In this document: in pieces, positions 18,660 to 28,100 of the stretch
How positions within the stretch are numbered: the stretch's first letter is position 1
How the letters are laid out: every line of letters begins with the position of its first letter
Source: Saprospiraceae bacterium
GTDB taxonomy: Bacteria; Bacteroidota; Bacteroidia; Chitinophagales; Saprospiraceae
Assembly (NCBI GenBank): GCA_020846655.1
Contig: JADLDL010000039.1
Coordinates: 1-64,000 of the forward strand
Length of the DNA stretch: 64,000 nucleotides
Direction of reading: 5' to 3'
Made by a program: the position numbers and the translations under genes
The notes under the pieces: generated by a model
Database searches by the model: none
The model's input: only the letters and a program-made list of their open reading frames with translations
Told to the model about the DNA's origin: nothing

Positions 18660-19994
18660 TTAGGTCGCTTTTCGCTCTCGAATTTGCAAACACAACAAAG
18701 CCGCCACGCCCAGCAAGGCGCCGCCAACCATCACCGCCGCAATGCGGTTGTTGTCCAGCACATGTTGCATGATCCAGCCAAAAAACAAGGTGGCCAAAAT
18801 CTCCGGCAACACAATGAAAAAATTAAAGATCCCCATGTAAACCCCCATTTTGTCCTGCGGCAAGGTGGAGGCCAGCATGGCATAGGGCATCGACAGGATG
18901 CTCGCCCAGGCGATACCCACACCCGTCATGGACAGCAGGAGCCAGTATTTGTTGGGGGCCATGCCCACAAAAAACAAACCCAGCGCCCCCAAGACCAAAC
19001 ACAACATGTGGGTATACTTCCGGCCGTAGCGGTTGGCGATGGCCGGCAACCAGAACGAAAACAGGAAACAAACCAGGGAATAAAACCCAAAACAAATATT
19101 GCCCCAGGCCACTCCTTCGGCGTACAAGGGCGAATCCGTGTCTGGCGCGCCCAGTACATCCCGCGCCACGGCCGGCGTGAAGTAAAACCACATCAGGAAC
19201 AAGCCCGGCCAGGTAAAAAACTGGACCAGTGCCACTTGCCGCATGGTGGACGGCATTTTAAAAATATGGCTGAACACTTCCTCCACCCCGTTCATAAAGC
19301 CAGCCGTTTTCTTTTTCATTTGCTGAAACGCCTCCAGGTCGGCCGGCGGGTACTCCTTCGTTGTTTTTACGGTATACATGACGGCCCCGATATAACACAA
19401 GGCGCCAATGCTAAATACCGCAATGAGGTAGGGCGGCACCCCTCCATTCGGTGCGCTACTGCCAAACATCGCAATGATCACGGTAGGCAAAACAGCTGCA
19501 ACGACATTGCCGATGCCGATAAACATGCTTTGCATGGTGTAGCCCTGGTTGATTTGCTCTTCGGGCAACATATCGCCGACAAAAGCCCGGAAAGGCTCCA
19601 TGCTGATGTTGATACAGGCATCCAGCATCCACAACAAGCCGGCTGCCATCCACAAGGCCGAGGAATGCGGCATGGCCAGCAAAGCCAGGGTGGCCAGGAT
19701 GGCGCCCACCGTAAAATAAGGTTTGCGCCGGCCCCAGCGGCCCCAGGTCCTGTCGCTCATATACCCGATGATCGGCTGCACGAGCAGGCCGGTCATCGGA
19801 GCAGCCAGCCATAGCAATGGAATTTCATCGGGTTTGGCGCCCAGGTACTCATAAATGGCGCTCATATTGCCCATTTGCATCCCCCAGCCCACCTGGATGC
19901 CAAGGAAACCGAAACTCATGTTCCAGATTTGCGCATATTGAAGCCGGGGTTTGTTCCATGTGGTGCCTACGGAGCCGGGGGCTGCAACACTCAT
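18660..19994 (-). CDS. MFS transporter, SLC45-type sugar (maltose/sucrose) family
   Basis: [52 protein letters not shown]. Confidence 0.88.
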   Translation of the reverse strand: MSVAAPGSVGTTWNKPRLQYAQIWNMSFGFLGIQVGWGMQMGNMSAIYEYLGAKPDEIPLLWLAAPMTGLLVQPIIGYMSDRTWGRWGRRKPYFTVGAILATLALLAMPHSSALWMAAGLLWMLDACINISMEPFRAFVGDMLPEEQINQGYTMQSMFIGIGNVVAAVLPTVIIAMFGSSAPNGGVPPYLIAVFSIGALCYIGAVMYTVKTTKEYPPADLEAFQQMKKKTAGFMNGVEEVFSHIFKMPSTMRQVALVQFFTWPGLFLMWFYFTPAVARDVLGAPDTDSPLYAEGVAWGNICFGFYSLVCFLFSFWLPAIANRYGRKYTHMLCLVLGALGLFFVGMAPNKYWLLLSMTGVGIAWASILSMPYAMLASTLPQDKMGVYMGIFNFFIVLPEILATLFFGWIMQHVLDNNRIAAVMVGGALLGVAALLCLQIRERKAT

Positions 19995-20135
19995 ATTTCT
20001 TTATTTTAAAAAATGAAAAGAATCATCTGTCGTTGTACGGCGTAAAGAAATAAAATTCCCGAATGTTTGCAGTCAATATGTAAAAATTGGCAACAGGTTT
20101 TTTTCTGTGCCGGCTCCAGGGCCCAGCCGCTGGCA

Positions 20136-20173
20136 CGAAAAATACCCCTTCCGGCAGAGAGCCGAAAGGGGTA
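20136..20173 (-). terminator. Intrinsic terminator of the 20227-20631 gene
   Basis: Minus-strand taccccttTCGGC-tctct-GCCGGaaggggta followed by tttttcg. Confidence 0.7.
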
Positions 20174-20226
20174 CGGGTTTCCGTGGCGCATTGAGGTGCT
20201 AAGCAAGTACCACCGGTGTTACCGGA

Positions 20227-20631
20227 TTAATACTCCGTATCGTCCGGTATGTCCTCCTCTTCGTCGTCGCGCCGGCGCGTTACGATAATATGATCGTCTT
20301 CCTCGCTGTTGTTGCTGGCAATATCGTCGTCATCTTCGCCCTGGCCATCAAACTCGGAATCCACTTCGATATCGGCAAAATCTTCACGCAATACGCCGTC
20401 ATCGTCATAATCTTCATCTTCTTTGACAAGGCGTTTGGCTTCCAGGATAGTCATCCGAATCAGGTAGTACACCTCGTCGGATTCAAAAGGCAAGGCAGAA
20501 ACTTTTTTTCCCTCTTTATCCGTGTAGGAAACAAGAAAAGCGGCGTAGCCAGTGGGGTAACGCATTTTAACCTGACGGATAATATCCTCCGGCAGCGCAT
20601 CGTAATCCTTGATAACACGTTTCTTGGTCAA
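20227..20631 (-). CDS. Conserved hypothetical protein with a strongly acidic C-terminal tail
   Basis: MTKKRVIKDYDALPEDIIRQVKMRYPTGY; acidic tail EDEDYDDDG...DDEEEDIPDDTEY. Confidence 0.75.
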   Translation of the reverse strand: MTKKRVIKDYDALPEDIIRQVKMRYPTGYAAFLVSYTDKEGKKVSALPFESDEVYYLIRMTILEAKRLVKEDEDYDDDGVLREDFADIEVDSEFDGQGEDDDDIASNNSEEDDHIIVTRRRDDEEEDIPDDTEY

Positions 20632-20776
20632 GGCAGGTAAAATTGTTGGTTTTGAAAATCAGCACCTTCTAACTACAACACACATTTGCGTGTCCAGCAG
20701 GAGGCGCCAGGTTCAGTCTGCGGCAAATTTAAACCAATGAGTGTTGAAACGTCAAATAATTTTTTCAAGTAAAATT

Positions 20777-22897
20777 CTATTGCCCTTCTTTAATTTCAAC
20801 AATCTCTACCCGGCGTTCCCGCGCGGCATCAGGGTGATAGATCGAATTGCGTTCATCGTCCAGTTTATCGCTGATATCGCGGCGGGCAGTGGTCTCTCCA
20901 AAACTGGCTTCCGAAATCTTGAGTTTGCCCGACCGGAGGTAATCCACCAGCGCACCACTGCCATACACTTCAAATTGGTTGCGCACACTGCTGATCCGGC
21001 GCTTGCCCAAAGCCAGGTTGTAGTCGCTTTCTGCCCGGGGGCTCGTAAAGCCTTTGATAATCACCTCCACGGACTCTCCTTTTTGAAGCCGCGTGAGCAA
21101 CATGTCGCAGAGCAAATCCAGGCGTTCGTAGCCGCGCCGCACCTCGCTGTCAAAAAAAGCCTCTACCTGTTCCGCCGCGTTTTCGCGCTTCGAAACCGGC
21201 AATCCGCCCGCAAATTTTTCGCCATATTCCGCCTCCCGCGCCAGGTATGCCTGTGCGGTTTCGGCATAACTCTTCTGCGTCCGCGTCCGGCGGGTGCGCT
21301 TGTCGGGCTCATCGTTGTCAAAATACAAAGGCAATCCCTCGAAATCCGATAGTTGCTCGGGTTCCGGGTCGCGCTCCACCGGATCAGGATCCTGCAAGCG
21401 CTCGATCGGGATCATCGGCCGCTCGATGGGCACCCTCGGCGTCGGCGTGGGCGTTTGGGCCAGGGGCTGCTCCGGCACAAGCGGCTCCAGGTACTGCACA
21501 GCGTAGAGGTCGTTGCAGCAGGCTTTGTTTTCTTCATCGAGATACTGGGAGCCCGGCCGGTTGCTGCTGAGGTAGCCGGCTTTCCCGCTGTGTTTGAGCA
21601 CAAAATACAGGTCATTGTAACTCGTATTCAGCCCTGGTCCTGCATTTTCGGGGCCGGAAAAACCGGTGCTGTCGTGCTGCGCACTAAAAATATCATAGCC
21701 ACCCAGGCCCCGGCGACTGTCCGAACTAAAGAAAAGGCGCTGGCTTGGCTCGTGGTAAAACGGCGTGATATCGTTGCCCGCCGAGTTCAGGGTCCTTGCA
21801 TTCACGGGCGGCTCGAATGCCGGCAAACGCAGGGCCTTGCGGCTGCTCACCGGCACATTGCAGGGACAAAACCAGATCGTATCCAGGGGCGCATACCAAA
21901 TATCCAGTTGGCCTTGGCCGCCCGGCCGGTCGCTCACAAACCACAGTTTGAGTTGCTCCTCCAGCGAATCATACGCTACCATCGGATGGGTGGAGGTATA
22001 ACCCGCCTGGTTGATGGGCTCGGGCAGGCGAACCGGCGTGCCCCATTTGCCCCGAATATCCTTGACCGCCAACCATATTTCGCAGCGGATATCCGACGCG
22101 TTCAGGTTTTTGCACTGCGTAAAAAAGAAAAAATGGCCGTCGTTGGTGAAGGCCGTATGCGCAATATGGGCGGTGTCGCTGGTGGGCAGGCCACGGGTGA
22201 GTTCACGGGCCCGGCCATTTTTGACCGCATACATGAGTTTGGTAATTTTACTACGCGGCGTTTTTTTGGTGGCCCGCTTGTCGAAGCGGTACGACGAAAA
22301 AAACAAGGTGTCGCCCGCCACATAAGGCGCAAAATCGCTGTAGGGGCTGTTAATTTTGGTGCCCAGGCTGCTTACCTGTGGCCCCGGGGCAGCGCTGTTT
22401 AGTTGTTGTTGTGCCCAACGGCAAGACTCGATGTCGAAGCGCGCGCGCCGGGCAAAGGCGGTGTCGACGGCCGGGCTCTGCGCCAGAAATTGTTCCAGAA
22501 AACTGGCGGCCTCCTCGTATCGGCCCTGCCCAATGAGCACTTCCGCCAGGCGATAGCGCCACAAAGGGTTGGCTTTTTTCAGGCTGAGCAAGTCGCCCAG
22601 TTGGCGGTATTTTTTTTCCGCCAGGGGATACGCATGCAATTCGCGGGCACACTCGGCGTATTTCCAGATCAATGCGGCGTCGTTGGACTTGCGTTGCAGC
22701 GCTGTCCCGTAATGCTGGATAGCAGCGCCAAAATCTTTTTGTTTCACGGCTTTGTCGCCGGCATGCACGTAGGAACGGGCTGATTGAGCGAATATTCCAG
22801 GGGCGAAGCCCCAAAAAAGGAGCCCCAACAACAGGCTTTGCCCAAAGGGCTTGTTTTTAAAAATGCGGGCGGCAAATGCTTGGTGGATTAGATCCAT
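20777..22897 (-). CDS. TPR/PD40 repeat OmpA-family protein (PorE-like architecture)
   Basis: N-terminal TPRs, beta-propeller-like repeats (FFSSDSRRGLGGYDIF), C-terminal OmpA-like VEVIIKGFTSPRAESDYNLALGKRRISSVRNQF. Confidence 0.82.
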   Translation of the reverse strand: MDLIHQAFAARIFKNKPFGQSLLLGLLFWGFAPGIFAQSARSYVHAGDKAVKQKDFGAAIQHYGTALQRKSNDAALIWKYAECARELHAYPLAEKKYRQLGDLLSLKKANPLWRYRLAEVLIGQGRYEEAASFLEQFLAQSPAVDTAFARRARFDIESCRWAQQQLNSAAPGPQVSSLGTKINSPYSDFAPYVAGDTLFFSSYRFDKRATKKTPRSKITKLMYAVKNGRARELTRGLPTSDTAHIAHTAFTNDGHFFFFTQCKNLNASDIRCEIWLAVKDIRGKWGTPVRLPEPINQAGYTSTHPMVAYDSLEEQLKLWFVSDRPGGQGQLDIWYAPLDTIWFCPCNVPVSSRKALRLPAFEPPVNARTLNSAGNDITPFYHEPSQRLFFSSDSRRGLGGYDIFSAQHDSTGFSGPENAGPGLNTSYNDLYFVLKHSGKAGYLSSNRPGSQYLDEENKACCNDLYAVQYLEPLVPEQPLAQTPTPTPRVPIERPMIPIERLQDPDPVERDPEPEQLSDFEGLPLYFDNDEPDKRTRRTRTQKSYAETAQAYLAREAEYGEKFAGGLPVSKRENAAEQVEAFFDSEVRRGYERLDLLCDMLLTRLQKGESVEVIIKGFTSPRAESDYNLALGKRRISSVRNQFEVYGSGALVDYLRSGKLKISEASFGETTARRDISDKLDDERNSIYHPDAARERRVEIVEIKEGQ

Positions 22898-22943
22898 ACA
22901 GTGGGCTGATTTGTAATCGGACGGCTTAAAAAAGGTACTTGTA

Positions 22944-23945
22944 TTAAAAAATCGGACAGGATTTCAACGATTTTGCCGGCGGCACCGGCATCGAGCGGTA
23001 CACCACCGCCAACTCCAACCCGCCGCGACCATTGGTGGCGGCCTCAAACCCGGACGTATTCCAATCATAACTCAGACCAAAGGTCCAGTTGCCGCGCTGG
23101 TATTGCAAGGCCGGGATCAGGGCATCGCCCACCCGGGTAGCGATCGACAATTGAACGGCCGACACCTCCGGCACCAGCCAAAACCGAGGCCCCCCTCCCG
23201 CTACGATTTCCTGGGCGGTCCCCATGCGTTGCACTTGTGCAAAAACGACCAAATCAAAGAATTCGTTTAGTTCAACGGCAGTATTTGCGAAAAAGGCCAG
23301 GCGCATTGGCAAGGGCTCGGCTGTGTTCTGATCAAACCCCACGTTGGGCCGGTTCAGGTGAAAGGCGCCCAGGCCGGCATTGGCTTCGGTGCGCTTATCG
23401 GGCTGTTCAAAATGCCAGTTCATCCCGGCGGAAAGCGACGAACGCATACCCGACGACTGGTTGAAACCCTCTTTTGTTGGCAAGTTTGGGTCAAACATAT
23501 AATCGCCGGCCGACCATTGGTTTTTAAACGTCAAGGCAGAAATATCAAACGCACGCTGGGCAAAAGCCAGCCCCACACCCGCCGAAACGGAATGCTGCTC
23601 CGAAAGGCTGCGCGCCACTCCGGCGCTGAGGCCCATCTGCGTCCAGCGCATGCCCGCATCGCCGGCCTTGTCGTGCTGCAACAAAATACCCAGGCTCAGG
23701 ATATTGGCGCCCACATCCAGCATTTTGCGGTCGGCCGACACAGCATAGGAGCGATACGACACCGGTACGCTGCTCCATTGGCTTCGGTACAGCGCCGCAG
23801 CCCGCAAATCGCCGCGAAAAACACCCGTTTGGGCCGGATTAAGATGCAAGGGCTGGTGGTAAAATTGAGAGTAGTGCAGGTCTTGCGTACAAGCCAAAAC
23901 CGGAGGCAACAGCAAGACAACCAGGATAAATGTACGAAGGCGCAT
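22944..23945 (-). CDS. PorP/SprF family type IX secretion system membrane protein
   Basis: DLHYSQFYHQPLHLNPAQTGVFRGDLRAAALYRSQW. Confidence 0.92.
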   Translation of the reverse strand: MRLRTFILVVLLLPPVLACTQDLHYSQFYHQPLHLNPAQTGVFRGDLRAAALYRSQWSSVPVSYRSYAVSADRKMLDVGANILSLGILLQHDKAGDAGMRWTQMGLSAGVARSLSEQHSVSAGVGLAFAQRAFDISALTFKNQWSAGDYMFDPNLPTKEGFNQSSGMRSSLSAGMNWHFEQPDKRTEANAGLGAFHLNRPNVGFDQNTAEPLPMRLAFFANTAVELNEFFDLVVFAQVQRMGTAQEIVAGGGPRFWLVPEVSAVQLSIATRVGDALIPALQYQRGNWTFGLSYDWNTSGFEAATNGRGGLELAVVYRSMPVPPAKSLKSCPIF

Positions 23946-24020
23946 AGGCAGACCGGATTTTGTAAGACGGCCGAAGGTAAAGAACTATTTTTGCGCGCTT
24001 TCGCTGCCTGGGGTAAAAAG

Positions 24021-24050
24021 TCGTGTTTCGTGTTTCGTGTTTCGTGTTTC
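24021..24050. repeat. Heptamer tandem repeat (cgtgttt)n
   Basis: tcgtgtttcgtgtttcgtgtttcgtgtttc. Confidence 0.9.
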
Positions 24051-24128
24051 GGGGTGCGTGTTTCGGGACAAGCAGGAGCAGAAGGGCGGACACAGGAATT
24101 TAAGTTTTTCGGTTTTTCACGCTGAGAC

Positions 24129-24255
24129 AACCCCACCCCTGCCCCTCCCCATAAATGGGAGGGGTTGTCGTCTTGGTTTAAAATATTGATTGTCAAATAA
24201 TTTTACCCGTTTTTGAAATCCCCTCCCATTTATGGGGAGGGACAGGGGTGGGGTT
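24129..24255. repeat. Inverted repeat element, 36-bp arms, 55-bp spacer (MITE-like)
   Basis: aaccccacccctgcccctccccataaatgggagggg (24129-24164) versus the complement of 24220-24255, 35 of 36 matching. Confidence 0.95.
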
Positions 24256-24286
24256 CTTCCGCCGTGAAAAGCCGCGACCCTCAAAT

Positions 24287-24341
24287 AACACGAAACACGC
24301 ACCACGAAACACGCACCACGAAACACGCACCACGAAACATG
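24287..24341. repeat. 14-bp tandem repeat (cacgaaacacgcac)n running into the cutC start codon
   Basis: acacgaaacacgcaccacgaaacacgcaccacgaaacacgcaccacgaaacATG. Confidence 0.92.
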
Positions 24342-25055
24342 CCGCTACTCGAAATCTGTGCCGCCAACCTCCAATCTGCCCTCGCCGCTCAGCGCGCCGG
24401 CGCCCACCGTATCGAATTGTGCTGCGGCCTCGACGGCGGCGGCCTCACCCCATCGCCCGGACTGCTGCGCGAAGTGCGCCGGCAGCTCAGCATCCCCATC
24501 CATGTGCTGATCCGGCCCCGCGAAGGGAATTTTTGCTACACGCCGGACGAACTGGCCATCATGCTCGACGATATCCGCTTCTGCCGCGAAGCCGGCGCCG
24601 AGGGCGTGGTGATCGGCGCGCTGAATCAGCATGGCCAATTGGACATCCCTATGATGCAAGCCATGATCGACGCAGCCGACGGCCTCGACGTGACCTGCCA
24701 CCGCGCATTCGACTACACCACCGACCCCCAGCAAGCCCTCGAAGACCTCATCCAACTCGGCGTGCACCGCATCCTTAGTTCCGGACAGGCCGTAACAGCC
24801 TTCGAGGGGCGATTTTTGTTGCAAAAAATAGTGGAAAAAGCCGCCGGGCGCATCCGGATCATGCCGGGCGCCGGCCTTAGTGCCAAAAATATCCTGGAGG
24901 TAGCCGATACCACCGGCGCCGTTGAGTTTCACCTCACCGGCCGCAGCAAAGTGGTGCAACCCAACCCCGGCGGCGATATCCCAGGCCTCGAATGGTGGTA
25001 CTGGGCCAGCGAAGAAGCCAAAATACAGGAAGTCCTGCGCCTGCTACACCCTTAG
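24339..25055 (+). CDS. cutC: Copper homeostasis protein CutC
   Basis: LEICAANLQSALAAQRAGAHRIELCCGLDGGGLTPS, VLIRPREGNFCYTPDE, TCHRAFD, ILSSGQ. Confidence 0.95.
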   Translation: MPLLEICAANLQSALAAQRAGAHRIELCCGLDGGGLTPSPGLLREVRRQLSIPIHVLIRPREGNFCYTPDELAIMLDDIRFCREAGAEGVVIGALNQHGQLDIPMMQAMIDAADGLDVTCHRAFDYTTDPQQALEDLIQLGVHRILSSGQAVTAFEGRFLLQKIVEKAAGRIRIMPGAGLSAKNILEVADTTGAVEFHLTGRSKVVQPNPGGDIPGLEWWYWASEEAKIQEVLRLLHP

Positions 25056-25105
25056 CGTACGCCTTGGATTTAATGTTTTTGACCCAATAGGAGCCCTGAG
25101 AACAC

Positions 25106-28100
25106 TTAGTTTTTGATCAAGCGCTGGTGCAACACACCGGCCTCTGCCTGCACTTCCAGCCAGTACACCCCCGGCATCAACCCCGCCACCGAAATTTCCC
25201 AGTGGCCTGACCCGGCCGCTCCCCTGCCCTCTTGCACCAGTCGGCCGAGCCCGTCGCGCAGCAACCAGCGGCGCAACGGCGTGTCCGGCGATTCGATCCA
25301 GACCCGCCCGGAAGCCGGGTTGGGATGCACCCGGATGCTCGCCAGCGCTGGCGCAAGCACCGCCAGGGCACAATCCGAATTGGGGCGCCCGGGCGTGCCA
25401 AAGGCACAACTGGCTTCCCAGTTAGCCGGGTCATTCAGCCGGCCGGCCGGATCGCGCAGGGCCAAGGTTGGTCCTTGTCCATCCGGTGCTTTCGGCCAGG
25501 GCGCCGCATCGTTGTAAAAAACCGATTGCTGCAAACGCCCCGTGGCGTCGAACAAACGCAGGAATTCGCCGTTGCCGCTCAGGCCAAACGGAAACGGACC
25601 CAGTTTGCCGGGCACCGCCGGGTGTACCGATTGGAACTTGGCCAGGTTGGCAAACAAGACCAAAAAACTATCTTTTGGCAACAGCGTGCCCGCCGGAAAC
25701 ACAAAGCCCGGCGCATCGTTGTTGTCCGCAAATGTCCATCCAGACAAGTCCAAATCCCCGCCGGAACGGTTCCAGCATTCGATCCAGTCGCCCGCGTCCT
25801 TTGCCGGCGGCGATTTGTAATTGATTTCATTGATCACCAAGGGCTGCGCACAAGCGACGTATCCCTGCCCCGGCGAGCCCTCCAGGCAGCCATCGAACCA
25901 ATATTCCGGCTTGTGCAGGTGCTGGGCATCTTCCGGAAAGGCACTTTCCAGGGTCCGGCCCTGCCCGTCGGCACATTGTGGCCAGGGCAAATCATCGGAA
26001 TACGGCACCTTGAGCCGCACCACACCCGCCGGATCGAGCAGGCGAAGGGTATCGCCGGCATTGCCGAAGGCGACACCAGTGGGGCCAATCACAGCGCCAA
26101 CGCCCGGGTGCCGTGCCTGGAAGCGCAGCAGATCTTCCGCCAACACCAGGTAGTCTCCCGGCTCCATGCTGGTGCCGGCGGGCAGGCTGAATCCGTTGGC
26201 CTGGCCGGAGCTTTGCAGGCGATAGCCGCTCAGGTCGCGGGTCTGTGTACCGAAATGGTGTAGTTCCACCCAATTGCCCGCATCCAGCGTAGCGTGGTTG
26301 TGGTAGTTGATTTCTGAAACGGTGAGGTCCAGGTTGGCCGCCGCACCGGTAAAATGTGCCCTGAACGTTGTGTTTTCGGGCACATCGGCACTGAATGCCG
26401 GCTGCCCGACATTCGGGATCAGCGCACTTGGCGACCAATGCGAGAACGTGTACCCAGGCGCTGGTATGGCCTTGATCGCCACCGGGTTGCCCGCCAGGTA
26501 TACCCCCGACCAGGGGTATTTGTCCGGCACAATGGTGCTGATTTGCACCACGCCGGCGCCCGGCGGATCCACCTCCAGCGCAATCGTAATTTCATTTACC
26601 AGATCAAAATGTTCGATGTATTGGCTCCACAATTGGGCCGGTCGCTGATCTACGTGGTAATTGATTTCGCCGTAGGCGCGGTAGTACCAATCGTCGTAGG
26701 TGTAGGGCCCAAAACCGTAGTAGCAGGTATTGGGCCAGCGGGCGATATGCCGGGGCATTTCCGGCTGCATGCGGTTGCCAATATGGTCGCGGGCCGCTTG
26801 CACCGCCACGGGCAGGAAGACGGTGTTGAGCAGGTCGCAGGAGCGGTTGATAAACAAGCGGCGGAACTCGGGGTTGTCGACCAGTTCCCAAAACAGGGCT
26901 TCATGTTCGTTGGCAAAACTATCGTCGGTCAATGAAGCCAGCAAATCGTAACTGCCTTGCCCGAAGGAAAAATCATTATCCCAGAGAATATACCGCCAGC
27001 GGCCATAGGGCGCGCGGCGGTGCCAGGCTTTCACGTTGTTGTTGCCGGGCAGCCAGTCCCAATTGCCGCAATACACGCCGGTAAAAATATAGTCGATGTA
27101 ATTGTCCACATCCAGGTAGCGCGCGCGCAGGGTGTCGAAAGAGGCTGTTTCGCTCAGGTCCTGCGTTTGCACGAAGTTCATAAACGCCTGCCAATCACCG
27201 GTGTCGCCCACCTGGGCTTGGGTGCCGCTGTCGAACATCCGGACGATGTCCACGTTGTCCCGGTCTATGCCGGCGTTATTTTCCGGGAAATACTCGTCGT
27301 GCGCCTCATACACCTGGTAAATCCCCCAGTATTCGCCGTTGATGTACAAGACCGCCAGGTCGGTGGCTACATAATCGGCGTGGGTACCGGCGCCCAGCGT
27401 TTGAACGATCGCATCGCGGATATGCGCAAAATTGTTGTCGTTGCCGGCGTTGCGCAGCACAAATTTATCAAAGCGCTTCACCCAGGGTTTTTCCGGAAAC
27501 AAGGGATAGTCAAACTCATCTTTCCCGTAGAGGTCCTTGGCTTTCAGGTCAAAACTTTTTTGCTCGCAGGCTTTCATCCAGTTGCCGTGAATTTCAATAC
27601 CCACATTTTGGGCGAAGCCCTGGGTTTGCATCGTCGGGAAATACTCGATACTGGCCGGCCGTTCCCAGCCTTGCCAGAAATTGGCACCGTAGTATGGAAA
27701 TCCGGATTCGGCATTGGGGCCCAGTTCATAAATCCCGGTGTTGTAGTCGAATAAATAATCCGGGTTGGTGGTCATGAAGACCACCGGCAGGCTGCTTTGT
27801 TCGCCGATGGCGTAGGTGTGGGTCACCACCGGGCTGGGCAAATACCCGGGCGCATAGGCCCGCGCCCGAACGGGCCGCACCCCGCTACTCAGGTTGAACG
27901 GCCCTGCCGGGCCGTATTCCGGGCTGCTCGTCGTCGGGGCGTTGCCGGCCAGGTCGTAGTGGATCACTGCCCCAGGTGTCGGGCAGGACAAGGACACTTG
28001 TAGCGCAGACGGATAAAATCCGGCCGCTTTCGAAAAAACCGGTGCTGCCGTGTAGCCCTGGAAGCACGGCATGGCATCGTTGGCGTCGCCAGGCGTCGGC

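Noticed and set aside
20107-20136. Cloverleaf-like fold gtgccggctccagggcccagccgctggcac considered as a tRNA
   Set aside because: Too short and lacks T-arm consensus GTTCGA; just a hairpin next to a terminator.
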